The notes: generated from the sequence alone by a model not told the origin. A stretch of 64,000 nt of DNA from Flavivirga eckloniae (GCF_002886045.1 NZ_CP025791.1:2991001-3055000), one strand, 5' to 3'; counted from the stretch's first letter, positions 8,524-16,580 are shown. Numbers and translations are program-made.

Positions 8524-8547
8524 AACGCAGTTTATCCTAACCGTTGT
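8500..8547 (+). repeat. attC-like hairpin overlapping the EF-Tu-like gene's stop
   Basis: Outer arms ACAACG (8500-8505) and CGTTGT (8542-8547) are perfect complements. An inner stem TAAATTG (8511-8517) pairs with CAGTTTA (8528-8534) with one G-T pair. The stop codon at 8521-8523 lies in the loop. The core TATTAAAA-GCAGTTTA is shared with the unit at 15812-15862, although the neighbouring genes are unrelated. Confidence 0.65.
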
Positions 8548-8569
8548 GCAACATTAAAACAGAACTAGA

Positions 8570-9157
8570 ATGAAATGGTTGGAAAACATTATTGATAGTA
8601 CTTTAGACAAAATGGTAAAGGAGGGAATTTTAATGTCTCGACCAGATCCAGATATGCCAGCGGAAATGTTTGACCCTACTATTCCAATTGATAACGACTG
8701 GAAAGGCTGGAAACCAATTCCTAGTGTATTGGATGATTCGGACTTAAACCGTCTTGAGGAAATAATTGGAATTGAGTTACCTCTTTCTTATCGACATTTT
8801 TTAAAACACAAGCATTTTTATGTACTTGACATTCCTGATTTTGCGGTTAACTTTCCAACTCATCTGCCTGATAAAAATCTTGATGGATTTATGGAATGGT
8901 TCTTTGAATTTTATGAACCTGAGTTATTAATTGAAAAAGGACTTATCTATTTTGCCGACTTCCAAGATTACGGACTTTTATGTTTTGACTCTAACATAAA
9001 AAGAGAAAATAATGAATACCCAATCGTGTATATAGACCACGAGGACTTATCGACAAAATATCATTATTCCGATAATTTTAGAGAGCTAATAACAGCAGAT
9101 AGAGAAAGAGGAAATCGATTTATAATGGAATTGAACGAATATTATAAAAAGCAATAA
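8570..9157 (+). CDS. SMI1/KNR4 (SUKH)-family protein
   Basis: 195 residues. The centre has the SUKH signature: SDLNRLEEIIGIELPLSYRHFL (about residues 55-76), followed by FADFQDYGLLCFD and a late acidic PIVYIDHEDLS. Known: SUKH proteins often are immunity proteins against polymorphic or contact-dependent toxins, and they are common orphan genes in mobile cassettes. No toxin gene adjoins, so an orphan immunity role is inference. The start lies 22 bases after the attC-like right arm at 8547, as expected for a cassette-borne gene. Confidence 0.85.
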   Translation: MKWLENIIDSTLDKMVKEGILMSRPDPDMPAEMFDPTIPIDNDWKGWKPIPSVLDDSDLNRLEEIIGIELPLSYRHFLKHKHFYVLDIPDFAVNFPTHLPDKNLDGFMEWFFEFYEPELLIEKGLIYFADFQDYGLLCFDSNIKRENNEYPIVYIDHEDLSTKYHYSDNFRELITADRERGNRFIMELNEYYKKQ

Positions 9158-9212
9158 CGAACATATAACAAGGTGTCCTAAAACACATTTTTCGCAAACC
9201 GCTCCCACTACT

Positions 9213-10307
9213 ATGAAAAACCTAGCAACACTTACAATTTTTATTTTATTCGCAGGAGCATGTTGTTTTGCTCAAAACACATATGTCTATTCACAGCCAA
9301 CAAGAATTGAAGATGGATGGAAAACTAACAATTTGCAATCTCAAAACATTGACTCCAAACTTATTATTAAATTATTCAATCAACTACAAACAAGAGCAAA
9401 TAAAATTCATAGTGTTTTATTAGTGAAAAACAACCAAATTATTATTGAGGAATATTTTGGCGAAAATTCAATAAAGAAACAACATGACCTACGTTCTACA
9501 ACAAAAAGCATAACATCTATATTGATGGGAATTGCAATAGACAAAGGGTTTATTGAAAGTGTAAACGACCCTATTTCAAAATACCTTAAAAACCTTTCCC
9601 CAACCAAAAACCTAGATGAAAGAAAAAAGAAAATTACAATCAAACATTTATTAACAATGTCAACTGGATTGGATTGTAATGATTGGGATAAAAAATCAAA
9701 AGGACAAGAAGACAAAATATATAACAAAAGTAACTGGTTGCAATACTTTTTAAATTTACCAATGGTTAATGAACCTGGAGATGTTTCAAATTATTGTACA
9801 ATGGGACAAGTTTTAGCAACCGAAATTATTAGTCAAACTTCGGGTATGACAATCGACAAATTTGCTGAAAAATATTTGTTCAATCCATTAGGTATAAGTA
9901 ATATGAAATGGGGGCATACTTCCAAGAAAGAAATTATTCCTTCAGGAAAGAGATTGTATATGATTTCTAGAGATATGGCTAAAATTGGACAATTAATACT
10001 CAGCAATGGAAAGTGGAATGAAGAACAAATCGTATCCGAAAAATGGATTACAGAATCAACTACTCCAAAAACAAAAATTACAGGAATTGATTACGGTTAT
10101 TTATGGTGGAATATTCCATTTAAAGTAAATGGGAAAATGTTTATTTCTAAAGCAGCAACAGGAAACGGAGGTCAATATATAATGGTTCTTCCAGAATTGG
10201 ATATGGTTGCAGTTTTTACGGGAGGCGCATACAATTCTCAAGAAGATAAATTGCCTTTTGCGATAATGACAGATATATTCTTACCAACATTTACGAGCGG
10301 CAAATAA
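9213..10307 (+). CDS. Exported serine hydrolase, beta-lactamase class C/S12 family (copy 2)
   Basis: 364 residues with a signal peptide ending near CCFAQ. Seen: the nucleophile motif STTKSIT with SxxK around residue 95, a YCTMG segment near 193 at the place of the Tyr motif, GYLWWN near 290, and the late ATGNGGQYIMVLPELDMV that substitutes for HxG. It clusters better with 6-aminohexanoate-dimer hydrolase/EstB-like S12 enzymes than with copy 1. The gap before it (9158-9212) has a small GTGT-CCTAAA-ACAC hairpin with a T-run, a probable weak terminator for the SUKH gene. Confidence 0.87.
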   Translation: MKNLATLTIFILFAGACCFAQNTYVYSQPTRIEDGWKTNNLQSQNIDSKLIIKLFNQLQTRANKIHSVLLVKNNQIIIEEYFGENSIKKQHDLRSTTKSITSILMGIAIDKGFIESVNDPISKYLKNLSPTKNLDERKKKITIKHLLTMSTGLDCNDWDKKSKGQEDKIYNKSNWLQYFLNLPMVNEPGDVSNYCTMGQVLATEIISQTSGMTIDKFAEKYLFNPLGISNMKWGHTSKKEIIPSGKRLYMISRDMAKIGQLILSNGKWNEEQIVSEKWITESTTPKTKITGIDYGYLWWNIPFKVNGKMFISKAATGNGGQYIMVLPELDMVAVFTGGAYNSQEDKLPFAIMTDIFLPTFTSGK

Positions 10308-10344
10308 CAAAGGGTAATAAAATATAAAACTTAAAGATACTGTC

Positions 10345-10863
10345 ATGACTATTAAGAACTTAAAATTTATGCCAAAATTCTTTGATCGTTATATAAATCA
10401 AGTGGATGAGGATGTAGAATTAATTCAGGGGTTGCTTGATACAAAAAATGACTATTCTTTAATAAAAGATGATTTACAGATTAAAGAAAATTACAGATAC
10501 GAACCTGATAAATGGACACCTAAACAAATTCTTCAGCACGTAATAGATAATGAACGTATTCAGTCATACAGAGCCTTGGCCATTTCAAGAGGGGACCAAT
10601 CAATACAACCAGGATATGATGAACAACTATATGTAAACAATTGCAACGATAGAACCTTAGAAAGTCTACTGGCAGAATTTAAAATTGTAAGAGAATCGAG
10701 TATTATTTTATTCAGCTCTATCAACGAAATTCAAATGCTCAAAGAAGGAGTTTGTTTTAAAGTACGAATAACTCCATTGGCACTAGGGTTCCAAATTATT
10801 GGACACGGAACTCATCATTTAAGAATAATAAAAGAGCGATATATAAATAAACCCTCTTACTAG
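10345..10863 (+). CDS. DinB-family (YfiT-like) metal-binding protein
   Basis: 172-residue four-helix-bundle protein. Seen: YEPDKWTPKQILQHVIDNERIQ (about residues 50-71), the classic DinB helix with the first metal His, and HGTHHLRIIKERY near the C-terminus with the other two His. Known: these are DNA-damage-inducible or thiol-transferase-like enzymes of varied function; the reaction here is unknown. An in-frame ATG at 10369 would shorten the N-terminus by eight residues. The stop codon at 10861-10863 lies at the left edge of the next 138-base repeat unit. Confidence 0.88.
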   Translation: MTIKNLKFMPKFFDRYINQVDEDVELIQGLLDTKNDYSLIKDDLQIKENYRYEPDKWTPKQILQHVIDNERIQSYRALAISRGDQSIQPGYDEQLYVNNCNDRTLESLLAEFKIVRESSIILFSSINEIQMLKEGVCFKVRITPLALGFQIIGHGTHHLRIIKERYINKPSY

Positions 10864-10997
10864 TGTTTGTTTGCAACGAGCACAGGTATAAGTTTACTTT
10901 AATAAATCTTTTTATCCTCATATTTATTGGAAGAAACTTCATACCTCTCAAAAGATATTTTCTATATTTGATTTACACAATCGTTGTATGTAATTAC
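10860..10997 (+). repeat. attC-like repeat unit, copy 2
   Basis: Homologous to 7797-8012 but without the 69-base insertion. Outer arms TGCAACGA (10872-10879) and TCGTTGTA (10981-10988) pair almost perfectly across about 100 bases. The nuclease gene begins 14 bases after the unit. It replaces an ordinary intergenic region between two unrelated genes. Confidence 0.65.
10963..10970 (+). promoter_or_regulatory. Promoter -7-like element inside repeat copy 2
   Basis: TATATTTG (TAnnTTTG) lies 41 bases upstream of the nuclease ATG at 11011, in the same repeat context as 7903. It is well placed to drive the nuclease-Nudix pair. Confidence 0.45.
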
Positions 10998-11010
10998 CAA
11001 AAAGAAATAA

Positions 11011-11922
11011 ATGTATTATTGGGTAAACCAAGGAAAAACTTATAAAGAAGAAAAAGAAGGAGGTTATTTGTGGGCTCCAACCTATAATAGTTCTGGAAAT
11101 TCAGTTTTTCATTGGGACAACATGACTAAACTTATGCCTAATGATATTGTTTTAAATTATTACAAAGGATATTTAATTGGATATTGCATTATAGAGTCTA
11201 AATATTTTTTAGCACCCCAACCGAAAGAATTTAATGTAGATGTTGAATGGGAGAACGAAGGCTATATGATTGATGCTAAGTATTTCCTATTTAGTAAGCC
11301 TTTGGATATTAAAATAGTTTATAACCAAATTAAACAATATTTACCTTCTAAATATTCACCACTTAATAAGACAGGAAACCCTCCTAAAATTAAAGCTAAC
11401 CAAGGCTACCTCTATAAATCAAATAGAAACATCACAAAAACTGTATTTGATTTAGCAAAAGTGTATTTAGATGATTACGATGAATCAACAAATGAAGTAA
11501 ATGAAGATCCTGCTGAATATAATGCACCTAAACAAACAACTAGAGAAGGCTTAGTGACATCAAGAATAGGTCAAGGTGAATATAGACAACAAATATTAAG
11601 AAGGTGGAAGTTTAAATGTGCCGTTAATGGAGCGTCTATTAAAGAAATTCTTATAGCCTCTCATATTGTTCCTTGGAGAGAATCTAACGATCATGAAAGA
11701 TTAGATGTTGATAATGGTTTATTGTTATCTCCAACGTATGACGCCCTTTTTGATAGACACCTTATATCATTTGACGATGACGGCAAAATTTTATTATCCA
11801 ACTCAATGGATAAGACAGAGTTTTCTATACTTGGAATTACAGGGGCCGAAAAAATATCTAACTTAACCCAAGGAAACAAGAAATATCTAAAAAGACACAG
11901 AGAAAAGCTAGTAAGCCTATGA
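11011..11922 (+). CDS. HNH endonuclease with N-terminal EVE/PUA-like domain (probable modification-dependent restriction enzyme)
   Basis: 303 residues in two parts. Residues 1-130 begin YYWVNQGKTYKEE-EGGYLWAP and contain MPNDIVLNYYKGYLIGYCII, a PUA/EVE-like pattern used by readers of modified bases. After an acidic linker, residues about 175-300 form an HNH_2-type nuclease: RQQILRRWKFKCAVNG, then IASHIVPWRES (first His), NGLLLSPTYDALFDRHLISF (Asn and second His). Inference: it cleaves DNA with modified (probably cytosine) bases, a type IV-like defence. A Nudix gene overlaps its end by 4 bases. No cognate methyltransferase is in the window, which suits a modification-dependent enzyme. Confidence 0.82.
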   Translation: MYYWVNQGKTYKEEKEGGYLWAPTYNSSGNSVFHWDNMTKLMPNDIVLNYYKGYLIGYCIIESKYFLAPQPKEFNVDVEWENEGYMIDAKYFLFSKPLDIKIVYNQIKQYLPSKYSPLNKTGNPPKIKANQGYLYKSNRNITKTVFDLAKVYLDDYDESTNEVNEDPAEYNAPKQTTREGLVTSRIGQGEYRQQILRRWKFKCAVNGASIKEILIASHIVPWRESNDHERLDVDNGLLLSPTYDALFDRHLISFDDDGKILLSNSMDKTEFSILGITGAEKISNLTQGNKKYLKRHREKLVSL

Positions 11923-12302
11923 TAAAAGTGGTTTGTGGGATTATTTACAAAAATGGTAAAGTATTCTTATGCAGAAGAAATCCTCATAAGCAATTAGGTG
12001 GGTATTGGGAATTCCCTGGAGGAAAGTTAGAATTGAACGAAAACCCAGAAACAGCTTTAAAACGAGAACTGTACGAAGAAATTTCAATGTTTATAAAAGT
12101 ATTAAATCATTTCGCAACAGTCATTCATAAATACGATAATTTCACTATTGAACTTACTGCATATGAATGCAAATTTATTGAAGCAGATTTTAATCTTACG
12201 GATCATGATAAATATGAATGGATAGATATAAACCAAATAATCAATAAAAAATTAGCACCTGCAGACATTCCAATAGTAAAAAAACTGATGAGGACTAATT
12301 AA
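11919..12302 (+). CDS. Nudix hydrolase, MutT/NudG-like
   Basis: 127-residue Nudix pyrophosphohydrolase. The Nudix box GGKLELNENPETALKRELYEE (about residues 33-53) keeps G-x5-E-x7-REL-x-EE; the usual Gly after the box is Ser (EEISM). WEFPGGK precedes it and YEWIDINQI follows, as in MutT/NudG enzymes that clean oxidised or modified nucleoside triphosphates. The ATG overlaps the nuclease stop by 4 bases, so the two are translationally coupled. Inference: it may destroy modified dNTPs (for example 5-methyl- or hydroxymethyl-dCTP) and so avoid incorporation of the base that the nuclease attacks, or act against phages that use them. Substrate is unproven. Confidence 0.9.
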   Translation: MIKVVCGIIYKNGKVFLCRRNPHKQLGGYWEFPGGKLELNENPETALKRELYEEISMFIKVLNHFATVIHKYDNFTIELTAYECKFIEADFNLTDHDKYEWIDINQIINKKLAPADIPIVKKLMRTN

Positions 12303-12335
12303 AAACTACATACAAGAGGTGTTGGTAATAATAAA

Positions 12336-13058
12336 ATGAGACTATTTGGCAAAAAGAAAAATATCGTACAGACTGACAAAAACCTTAAACCAAGTGAAAG
12401 GTTTGAAAAGGTCTTGTTAAGCAGACTTGAGAAAGAAGGGTATAAACATCTCAAGTCAAAGCATGAGTTTGTTCAAGACTTTGAACATGGAAAAAGAGTT
12501 ATTAATCTTTCCTATAATAATACATTCGGTTATATATCGACAGTCCAATACTTCATTAAAATAGTTTTCAGGGATTTAGAAAAGTCTTTTAAGAAAGCTC
12601 ATCCAAACTATGGTTGGACAAATTGGACAATTCACGAAAACTTGCATTGGACAGAAAGTACATTGTATGATGATAAAGCAGACGATTATACAGACAGGTC
12701 TATAAACAACTTAGCGGACGAGTTTTTTCGTGAGATAAAACCAAGAATTGATTCGACCTTTTCCAAAATTGGCAACTACAGCCAATTGAACGAGATTTAT
12801 AATACAAATCCATCTGAATTTATCGATTATTTACCTCCTTCAAGACCTGAAAAGCGAATAATAAATGGGCTTATCTTAACAAAGGCTTTAGAACCTGAAA
12901 AATTTGAAATCAGAAAGAACCAATATTTTTTGCTCTTAAATAAATACAAGGAAAATGACTTTGATGAGATTCGAAAAGAAGTAGAGCTTGGATTGACCTT
13001 TTTGAATGAAAATGAAATAAAAATAAATACTACCACCAACAAAACCTATAAGCAATAG
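12336..13058 (+). CDS. Hypothetical protein, cassette-type
   Basis: 240 residues, not recognised. It starts with a basic stretch (MRLFGKKKNIVQ), is soluble and rich in Lys, Asn and aromatic residues, and has a central segment GWTNWTIHENLHWTES followed by an acidic DDKADDYTD. There is no signal peptide, membrane segment or catalytic motif. It follows the Nudix gene by 33 bases and could be a third gene of that unit, or a separate cassette, because its last codons lie inside the attC-like repeat at 13034-13099. Confidence 0.6.
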   Translation: MRLFGKKKNIVQTDKNLKPSERFEKVLLSRLEKEGYKHLKSKHEFVQDFEHGKRVINLSYNNTFGYISTVQYFIKIVFRDLEKSFKKAHPNYGWTNWTIHENLHWTESTLYDDKADDYTDRSINNLADEFFREIKPRIDSTFSKIGNYSQLNEIYNTNPSEFIDYLPPSRPEKRIINGLILTKALEPEKFEIRKNQYFLLLNKYKENDFDEIRKEVELGLTFLNENEIKINTTTNKTYKQ

Positions 13059-13099
13059 CCCCTTGCGGAATGCTAATACCTATATCTAAACCGTTGTGC
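13034..13099 (+). repeat. attC-like imperfect inverted repeat
   Basis: Left edge CACCAAC (13034-13040) and right edge GTTGTGC (13093-13099) are partly complementary (AAC/GTT core). The interior has TATAAGCAATAGCC facing GGAATGCTAATACC with unpaired bases. It covers the final codons and stop of the preceding gene. The right edge GTTGTGC is identical to that of the unit ending at 8549. Confidence 0.5.
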
Positions 13100-13195
13100 T
13101 TCAAGCTAACCAAACCCAATATTAGAGAAATTACCGATACAGATGTAACATTTTTTGATTTCTGCATCTAAAGTGAAAATTAAATTATAGAAATC

Positions 13196-14041
13196 ATGAA
13201 AAACATCTTTTTATTTTTAGTAATCTTTTTTTCTTTGGCAACTCAAGCACAAGAGGACAACCAGCCAATTCATGTAAAAGTTACAGGCAAGGGAAACCCA
13301 GTTATGCTAATTCCTGGCTTTACAGTACCTGGCGAAAGTTGGGGTGCTACAATTAATCAATTAGAGGAAAACTATGAATGTCATGTTATTACACTTGCAG
13401 GTTTTGGAGGGAAAAAACCAATAGGTTTTCCTTGGCTTCCAAAAGTAAATGAAGCTCTCGAAAACTACATCGAACAAAATCAACTAACAAACTTGACAGT
13501 AATTGGACATAGTTTAGGAGGAACCATAGCCACCTGGCTTGCTAGTAGGGAAAACAGCAGGATATCGGAAATTATATTGGTAGATGCACTACCAGCAGTA
13601 GGCGCAATTATGATTCCAAATTTCAATCCTGAAAATCTAGTATATGACAGCCCTTTTAATAGCCAACAGTTGTCAATGAATGAGACTGACTTTGAGCAGA
13701 TGACTACAGGTATGGCTCAAGGAATGAGTCTAAATCTAGAAGCTCAAAAAAAAATAAAAGACTGGATGATTATGGCCAATAGAAAAACCTATGTGTACGG
13801 ATATACCGATTATCTTAAACTAGATTTAAGGGAAGAACTAAAAAATATTTCTATACCTGTAACAATAATCGTAGCGGATAAACCATTTGGAAAAGAAATG
13901 GTTACTCAAACTTACCAAAGTCAATATGCCAATTTAACAAAATACGATTTTATAATTACAGACAATTCTGCACACTTCGTAATGTTCGACAAACCTAAAT
14001 GGTTCATAGAGCAAATCCAACAAATTTTAGCATCAAACTAG
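13196..14041 (+). CDS. Exported alpha/beta-hydrolase
   Basis: 281 residues with a signal peptide ending near TQAQ. Alpha/beta-hydrolase fold: oxyanion region LIPGFTVPGESW near 38-49, nucleophile elbow GHSLGG near 103-108, a late strand IIVADKPFG near 220, and catalytic His in NSAHFVMFDKP near 262. Length is typical. It has its own leader of about 95 bases after the attC-like unit. The ECF sigma gene begins at the base right after its stop and a membrane protein follows, so the three form an operon. Inference: an extracytoplasmic ester or lactone hydrolase whose expression is linked to the sigma factor. Confidence 0.88.
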   Translation: MKNIFLFLVIFFSLATQAQEDNQPIHVKVTGKGNPVMLIPGFTVPGESWGATINQLEENYECHVITLAGFGGKKPIGFPWLPKVNEALENYIEQNQLTNLTVIGHSLGGTIATWLASRENSRISEIILVDALPAVGAIMIPNFNPENLVYDSPFNSQQLSMNETDFEQMTTGMAQGMSLNLEAQKKIKDWMIMANRKTYVYGYTDYLKLDLREELKNISIPVTIIVADKPFGKEMVTQTYQSQYANLTKYDFIITDNSAHFVMFDKPKWFIEQIQQILASN

Positions 14042-14533
14042 ATGAACATAGAAAAGGAATTCACTCAAATATATAATACATATGCTCATAAAGTTTTCAG
14101 GTTGTGCTTGGGTTATGCGTCTGGTGACGAAGATTTGGCAAAAGAGTGGCAACAAGAAACTTTTATAAAGGTATGGAAGCATAGAAATTCTTTCCAAGCA
14201 AAGTCATCCATAAGCACTTGGGTTTATAGAATAGCAGTAAATATATGTTTGGGTGATTTGAGAAAATCAAAAAAGCATGCCCAAATTAACGAAAACACAC
14301 TAGAAATAGATTCGATGGGTAATGAAAAAGAAATACAGGAAGTACAAATTAGAAAAATGTATAATTGTATCGATCAACTTACCCAAAATAATAAGGCAAT
14401 TATTCTACTAGAACTAGAAGAAATTCCTCAAGCTACAATTGCAGAAACGTTAGGAGTAGCTCACGGTACATTAAGAACACGATTAAGCAGAATTAGAAAA
14501 TCACTTTTAAAATGTATTACAAATGAAAAATGA
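14042..14533 (+). CDS. RNA polymerase ECF-type sigma factor
   Basis: 163 residues with region 2 (FTQIYNTYAHKVFRLCLGYA, WQQETFIKVWKHRNSF, SISTWVYRIAVNICLGDLRK) and region 4 (CIDQLTQNNKAIILLELEEIPQATIAETLGVAHGTLRTRLSRIRKSL) clearly visible. Length is normal for ECF factors. It starts immediately after the hydrolase stop and overlaps the downstream membrane protein by 11 bases. Known: ECF genes are usually followed by their anti-sigma gene, making that membrane protein the candidate. Target promoters are not evident. Confidence 0.94.
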   Translation: MNIEKEFTQIYNTYAHKVFRLCLGYASGDEDLAKEWQQETFIKVWKHRNSFQAKSSISTWVYRIAVNICLGDLRKSKKHAQINENTLEIDSMGNEKEIQEVQIRKMYNCIDQLTQNNKAIILLELEEIPQATIAETLGVAHGTLRTRLSRIRKSLLKCITNEK

Positions 14534-15074
14534 TAAGTTAACCCAAACATGGAACAGGCAAAAGAATGTGCCACCTCTCGCGAATCCTGACCATATCATT
14601 AAAAAAGCTAAAAAACAGCGCTCTAAGCAATTTATAGCAATAGCAGCTATGTCAATAACCGTCCTAACATTGCTAATCTATTCTATTTATTATAGCAGTA
14701 ATCAATGGAATAATTTTACTTTAGGTCTTGTATTAATGATTTCCAGCCTTACTTTTCGTATCATACTAGAATTCGTTTCACTTTATCGAAAGGAAAGTCA
14801 GGTAATTTCATTAGACAATCTATCGTTCAAAAAATACCTAAAAAGACATTACAAAATAAGGTCGAAAGTGAACTATATAATTACACCTATATGCTTTGCA
14901 ATATATATATTCGGATTTACAAGGTTATTGCCTTATTTCGAACAAGAGCTTTCCAAAGGTTTTTATACTTACATCTTAATCTCTGGAATTGTGTCGCTTT
15001 TTGTTATAGCAATAATTATTGTGAACAGCATACTAAAAGAAAGTCATTTTCTAAATCAATTGAATAGAAAATAG
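14523..15074 (+). CDS. Membrane protein, candidate anti-sigma factor or sensor for the ECF sigma
   Basis: 183 residues: a basic cytoplasmic N-terminus of about 35 residues (NRQKNVPPLANPDHIIKKAKKQ), then four hydrophobic segments near 37-55, 66-84, 117-134 and 146-166. No zinc anti-sigma motif (HxxxCxxC) is seen. Its 11-base overlap with the sigma gene and the N-terminal cytoplasmic tail followed by helices support a sigma-sequestering role, but this rests on context only. Confidence 0.65.
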   Translation: MKNDKLTQTWNRQKNVPPLANPDHIIKKAKKQRSKQFIAIAAMSITVLTLLIYSIYYSSNQWNNFTLGLVLMISSLTFRIILEFVSLYRKESQVISLDNLSFKKYLKRHYKIRSKVNYIITPICFAIYIFGFTRLLPYFEQELSKGFYTYILISGIVSLFVIAIIIVNSILKESHFLNQLNRK

Positions 15075-15112
15075 CCTACTAAACCAAATGGCCGAAATAA
15101 AAAGCACGAAAG

Positions 15113-15245
15113 CACAACATGGTGTAAGCGTAATAACGGCTGAATTTCCCAATCGGAAATTCAAACCATTTTGCTAAATTAGGAGCGTCAGCGGAAAATA
15201 CTCGAGCATTTTCCCGTTACTGATGCTTACACAAAACCGTATATT
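15113..15245 (+). repeat. Large attC-like inverted repeat
   Basis: GTGTAAGC (15122-15129) pairs with GCTTACAC (15225-15232); just inside, TAATAACGG faces CCGTTACTG with one or two bulged bases. Another stem, GAATTTCC (15142-15149) with GGAAATTC (15155-15162), is nested on one side. Flanks are GCACAACAT on the left and AAAACCGTAT on the right. The hypothetical gene starts about 15 bases later. The type GTGTAAGC...GCTTACACAAAACCGT recurs between accessory genes of many flavobacteria, as far as I remember. Confidence 0.65.
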
Positions 15246-15260
15246 CAATAAATGTAAAAA

Positions 15261-15827
15261 ATGGGATTAGGATATTTCTTTGTGAATCCAGATAAAAAAG
15301 AGTATTTCAATCCGGCCTTAAGTGGAGGATATTTGCGCAGAAGACAAGTTTTTAAGGAGGAATTGCACTTATATGCTTTAGAGTTATTAATGTGTGAATT
15401 CCCAGGAGAAAACCATAAAATCCTGAATAAGAATTTAAGAAGTTGGTCAGGAGATAGACTTTTGGTACTGTCAGATAATGATTGGACATATCCTGATCAA
15501 TCTTTATCAAAAGTTAAAAACTCAAATCAAGAAAATTATCCAATAAAAAAATACAGAGACATAACAGAAGAATTGAGTTTATACTTGGTTGAAAATGAAC
15601 CAGAATTTGCAGAGAAATTTATTCCCCAACTATTCATTGAATCATTACTGTTTATAGAACTTGTGAATTTGAATTACCGAATCAAAGACAAATCAATCGA
15701 AAATTTGATTGTCAAACATTTCGGTAAGGACTGGGAAAAGAAATATCGAAAATCATTTGCTAATCCTGCTACAAATATTGATCAAATTGAAAGGTTAAAG
15801 CGAATCAAAAAACATAACAAAACCTAA
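15261..15827 (+). CDS. Hypothetical protein, cassette-type
   Basis: 188 residues, not recognised as a named family. Soluble and without a leader. It starts MGLGYFFVNPDKKEYFNP and has W-SGDRLLVLSDNDWTYP around residues 69-86, then a helical, acidic second half ending in a basic tail. The aromatic-rich N-terminal part and small size recall cassette or immunity-type proteins, but that is impression only. It sits between two attC-like units, with its start 15 bases after one and its stop inside the next. Confidence 0.6.
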   Translation: MGLGYFFVNPDKKEYFNPALSGGYLRRRQVFKEELHLYALELLMCEFPGENHKILNKNLRSWSGDRLLVLSDNDWTYPDQSLSKVKNSNQENYPIKKYRDITEELSLYLVENEPEFAEKFIPQLFIESLLFIELVNLNYRIKDKSIENLIVKHFGKDWEKKYRKSFANPATNIDQIERLKRIKKHNKT

Positions 15828-15862
15828 ACTGTATTAAAATGCAGTTTAGCCAAACGTTAGCA
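15812..15862 (+). repeat. attC-like hairpin overlapping a stop codon
   Basis: Outer edges ATAAC (15814-15818) and GTTAGCA (15857-15862 region); the inner stem TAAACTG (15825-15831) pairs perfectly with CAGTTTA (15842-15848). The gene stop TAA is the first three bases of the stem. The core TATTAAAA-GCAGTTTA-CC equals that at 8500-8547, 7.3 kb away. Confidence 0.65.
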
Positions 15863-15875
15863 TTAATTAAAGACA

Positions 15876-16580
15876 ATGAAAATATTATGCCTAATTATCT
15901 TATTTCTTAATACCGTCTCTTATGGTCAAGAAATAAGATATGTTAACGCCAAAAATGGCTTAAATATTAGAGAAAAACCGAACTTGGATTCTCGAAAAAT
16001 AGGTGCGCTTAATTATTTAGAGAAAATTGAGGTTGCAAAAAAAACGGGTATAAAATTATCAATTACCGATAATGGAAAAAAAATACAAGGAGAATGGCTT
16101 AAAGTGTTTGTAACTAAAAAAAATGCCATTGTTACTGGTTACGTTTTCGATGGGTATCTAATAAATAAAAAAAGTGAGTCAGACATAAATGAATGGAGTA
16201 TCAATGATTTTATAGTTGAGTATCCAAAAAATTATGAGACTGAAGTAAAAAGTAATATAGAATATGAAAGAGGTCAATGGAAAGGCGTTCCCAATCCTTT
16301 TATAGCTACTTATAGAGGAAATTACATTGGAGACTATCATCACATAGATTTTGAAGACTCCGATGGGAGGATATATGACTTTGGATTTGGACAAAATGAT
16401 TTTGGAAGCATATCACTTTTTGACAAAAAAGAATTAAATGATAGCCCAGAATATTTAGGCAAGTCATTTAAAATATTTTGGGAGTGGAAAATGTCATCAT
16501 TCCCTTGTTGTTCGGGCGACTATGAAACAGTTAAAGCTTATCTTCCTTCAATAGTGAAATTAGAAATATTAGAAAACTAA
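15876..16580 (+). CDS. Exported SH3b-domain protein
   Basis: 234 residues with a signal peptide (ILCLIILFLNTVSYGQ). Residues about 20-90 form a bacterial SH3 domain: YVNAKNGLNIREKPNLDSRKIG, then GEWLKVFV and TGYVFDGYL. The remaining 140 residues, with FDKKELNDSPEYLGKSFKIFWEW and a Cys-Cys pair (SFPCCSGDYE), match no family I know. Known: such SH3b modules bind cell-wall peptides or act as targeting units. The start is 14 bases after the attC-like right edge. Confidence 0.8.
   Translation: MKILCLIILFLNTVSYGQEIRYVNAKNGLNIREKPNLDSRKIGALNYLEKIEVAKKTGIKLSITDNGKKIQGEWLKVFVTKKNAIVTGYVFDGYLINKKSESDINEWSINDFIVEYPKNYETEVKSNIEYERGQWKGVPNPFIATYRGNYIGDYHHIDFEDSDGRIYDFGFGQNDFGSISLFDKKELNDSPEYLGKSFKIFWEWKMSSFPCCSGDYETVKAYLPSIVKLEILEN

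Noticed and set aside
10863-11045. 60-codon plus-strand frame downstream of DinB
   Set aside because: It lies inside the 10860-10997 repeat and overlaps the nuclease start; its sequence is explained by the repeat.
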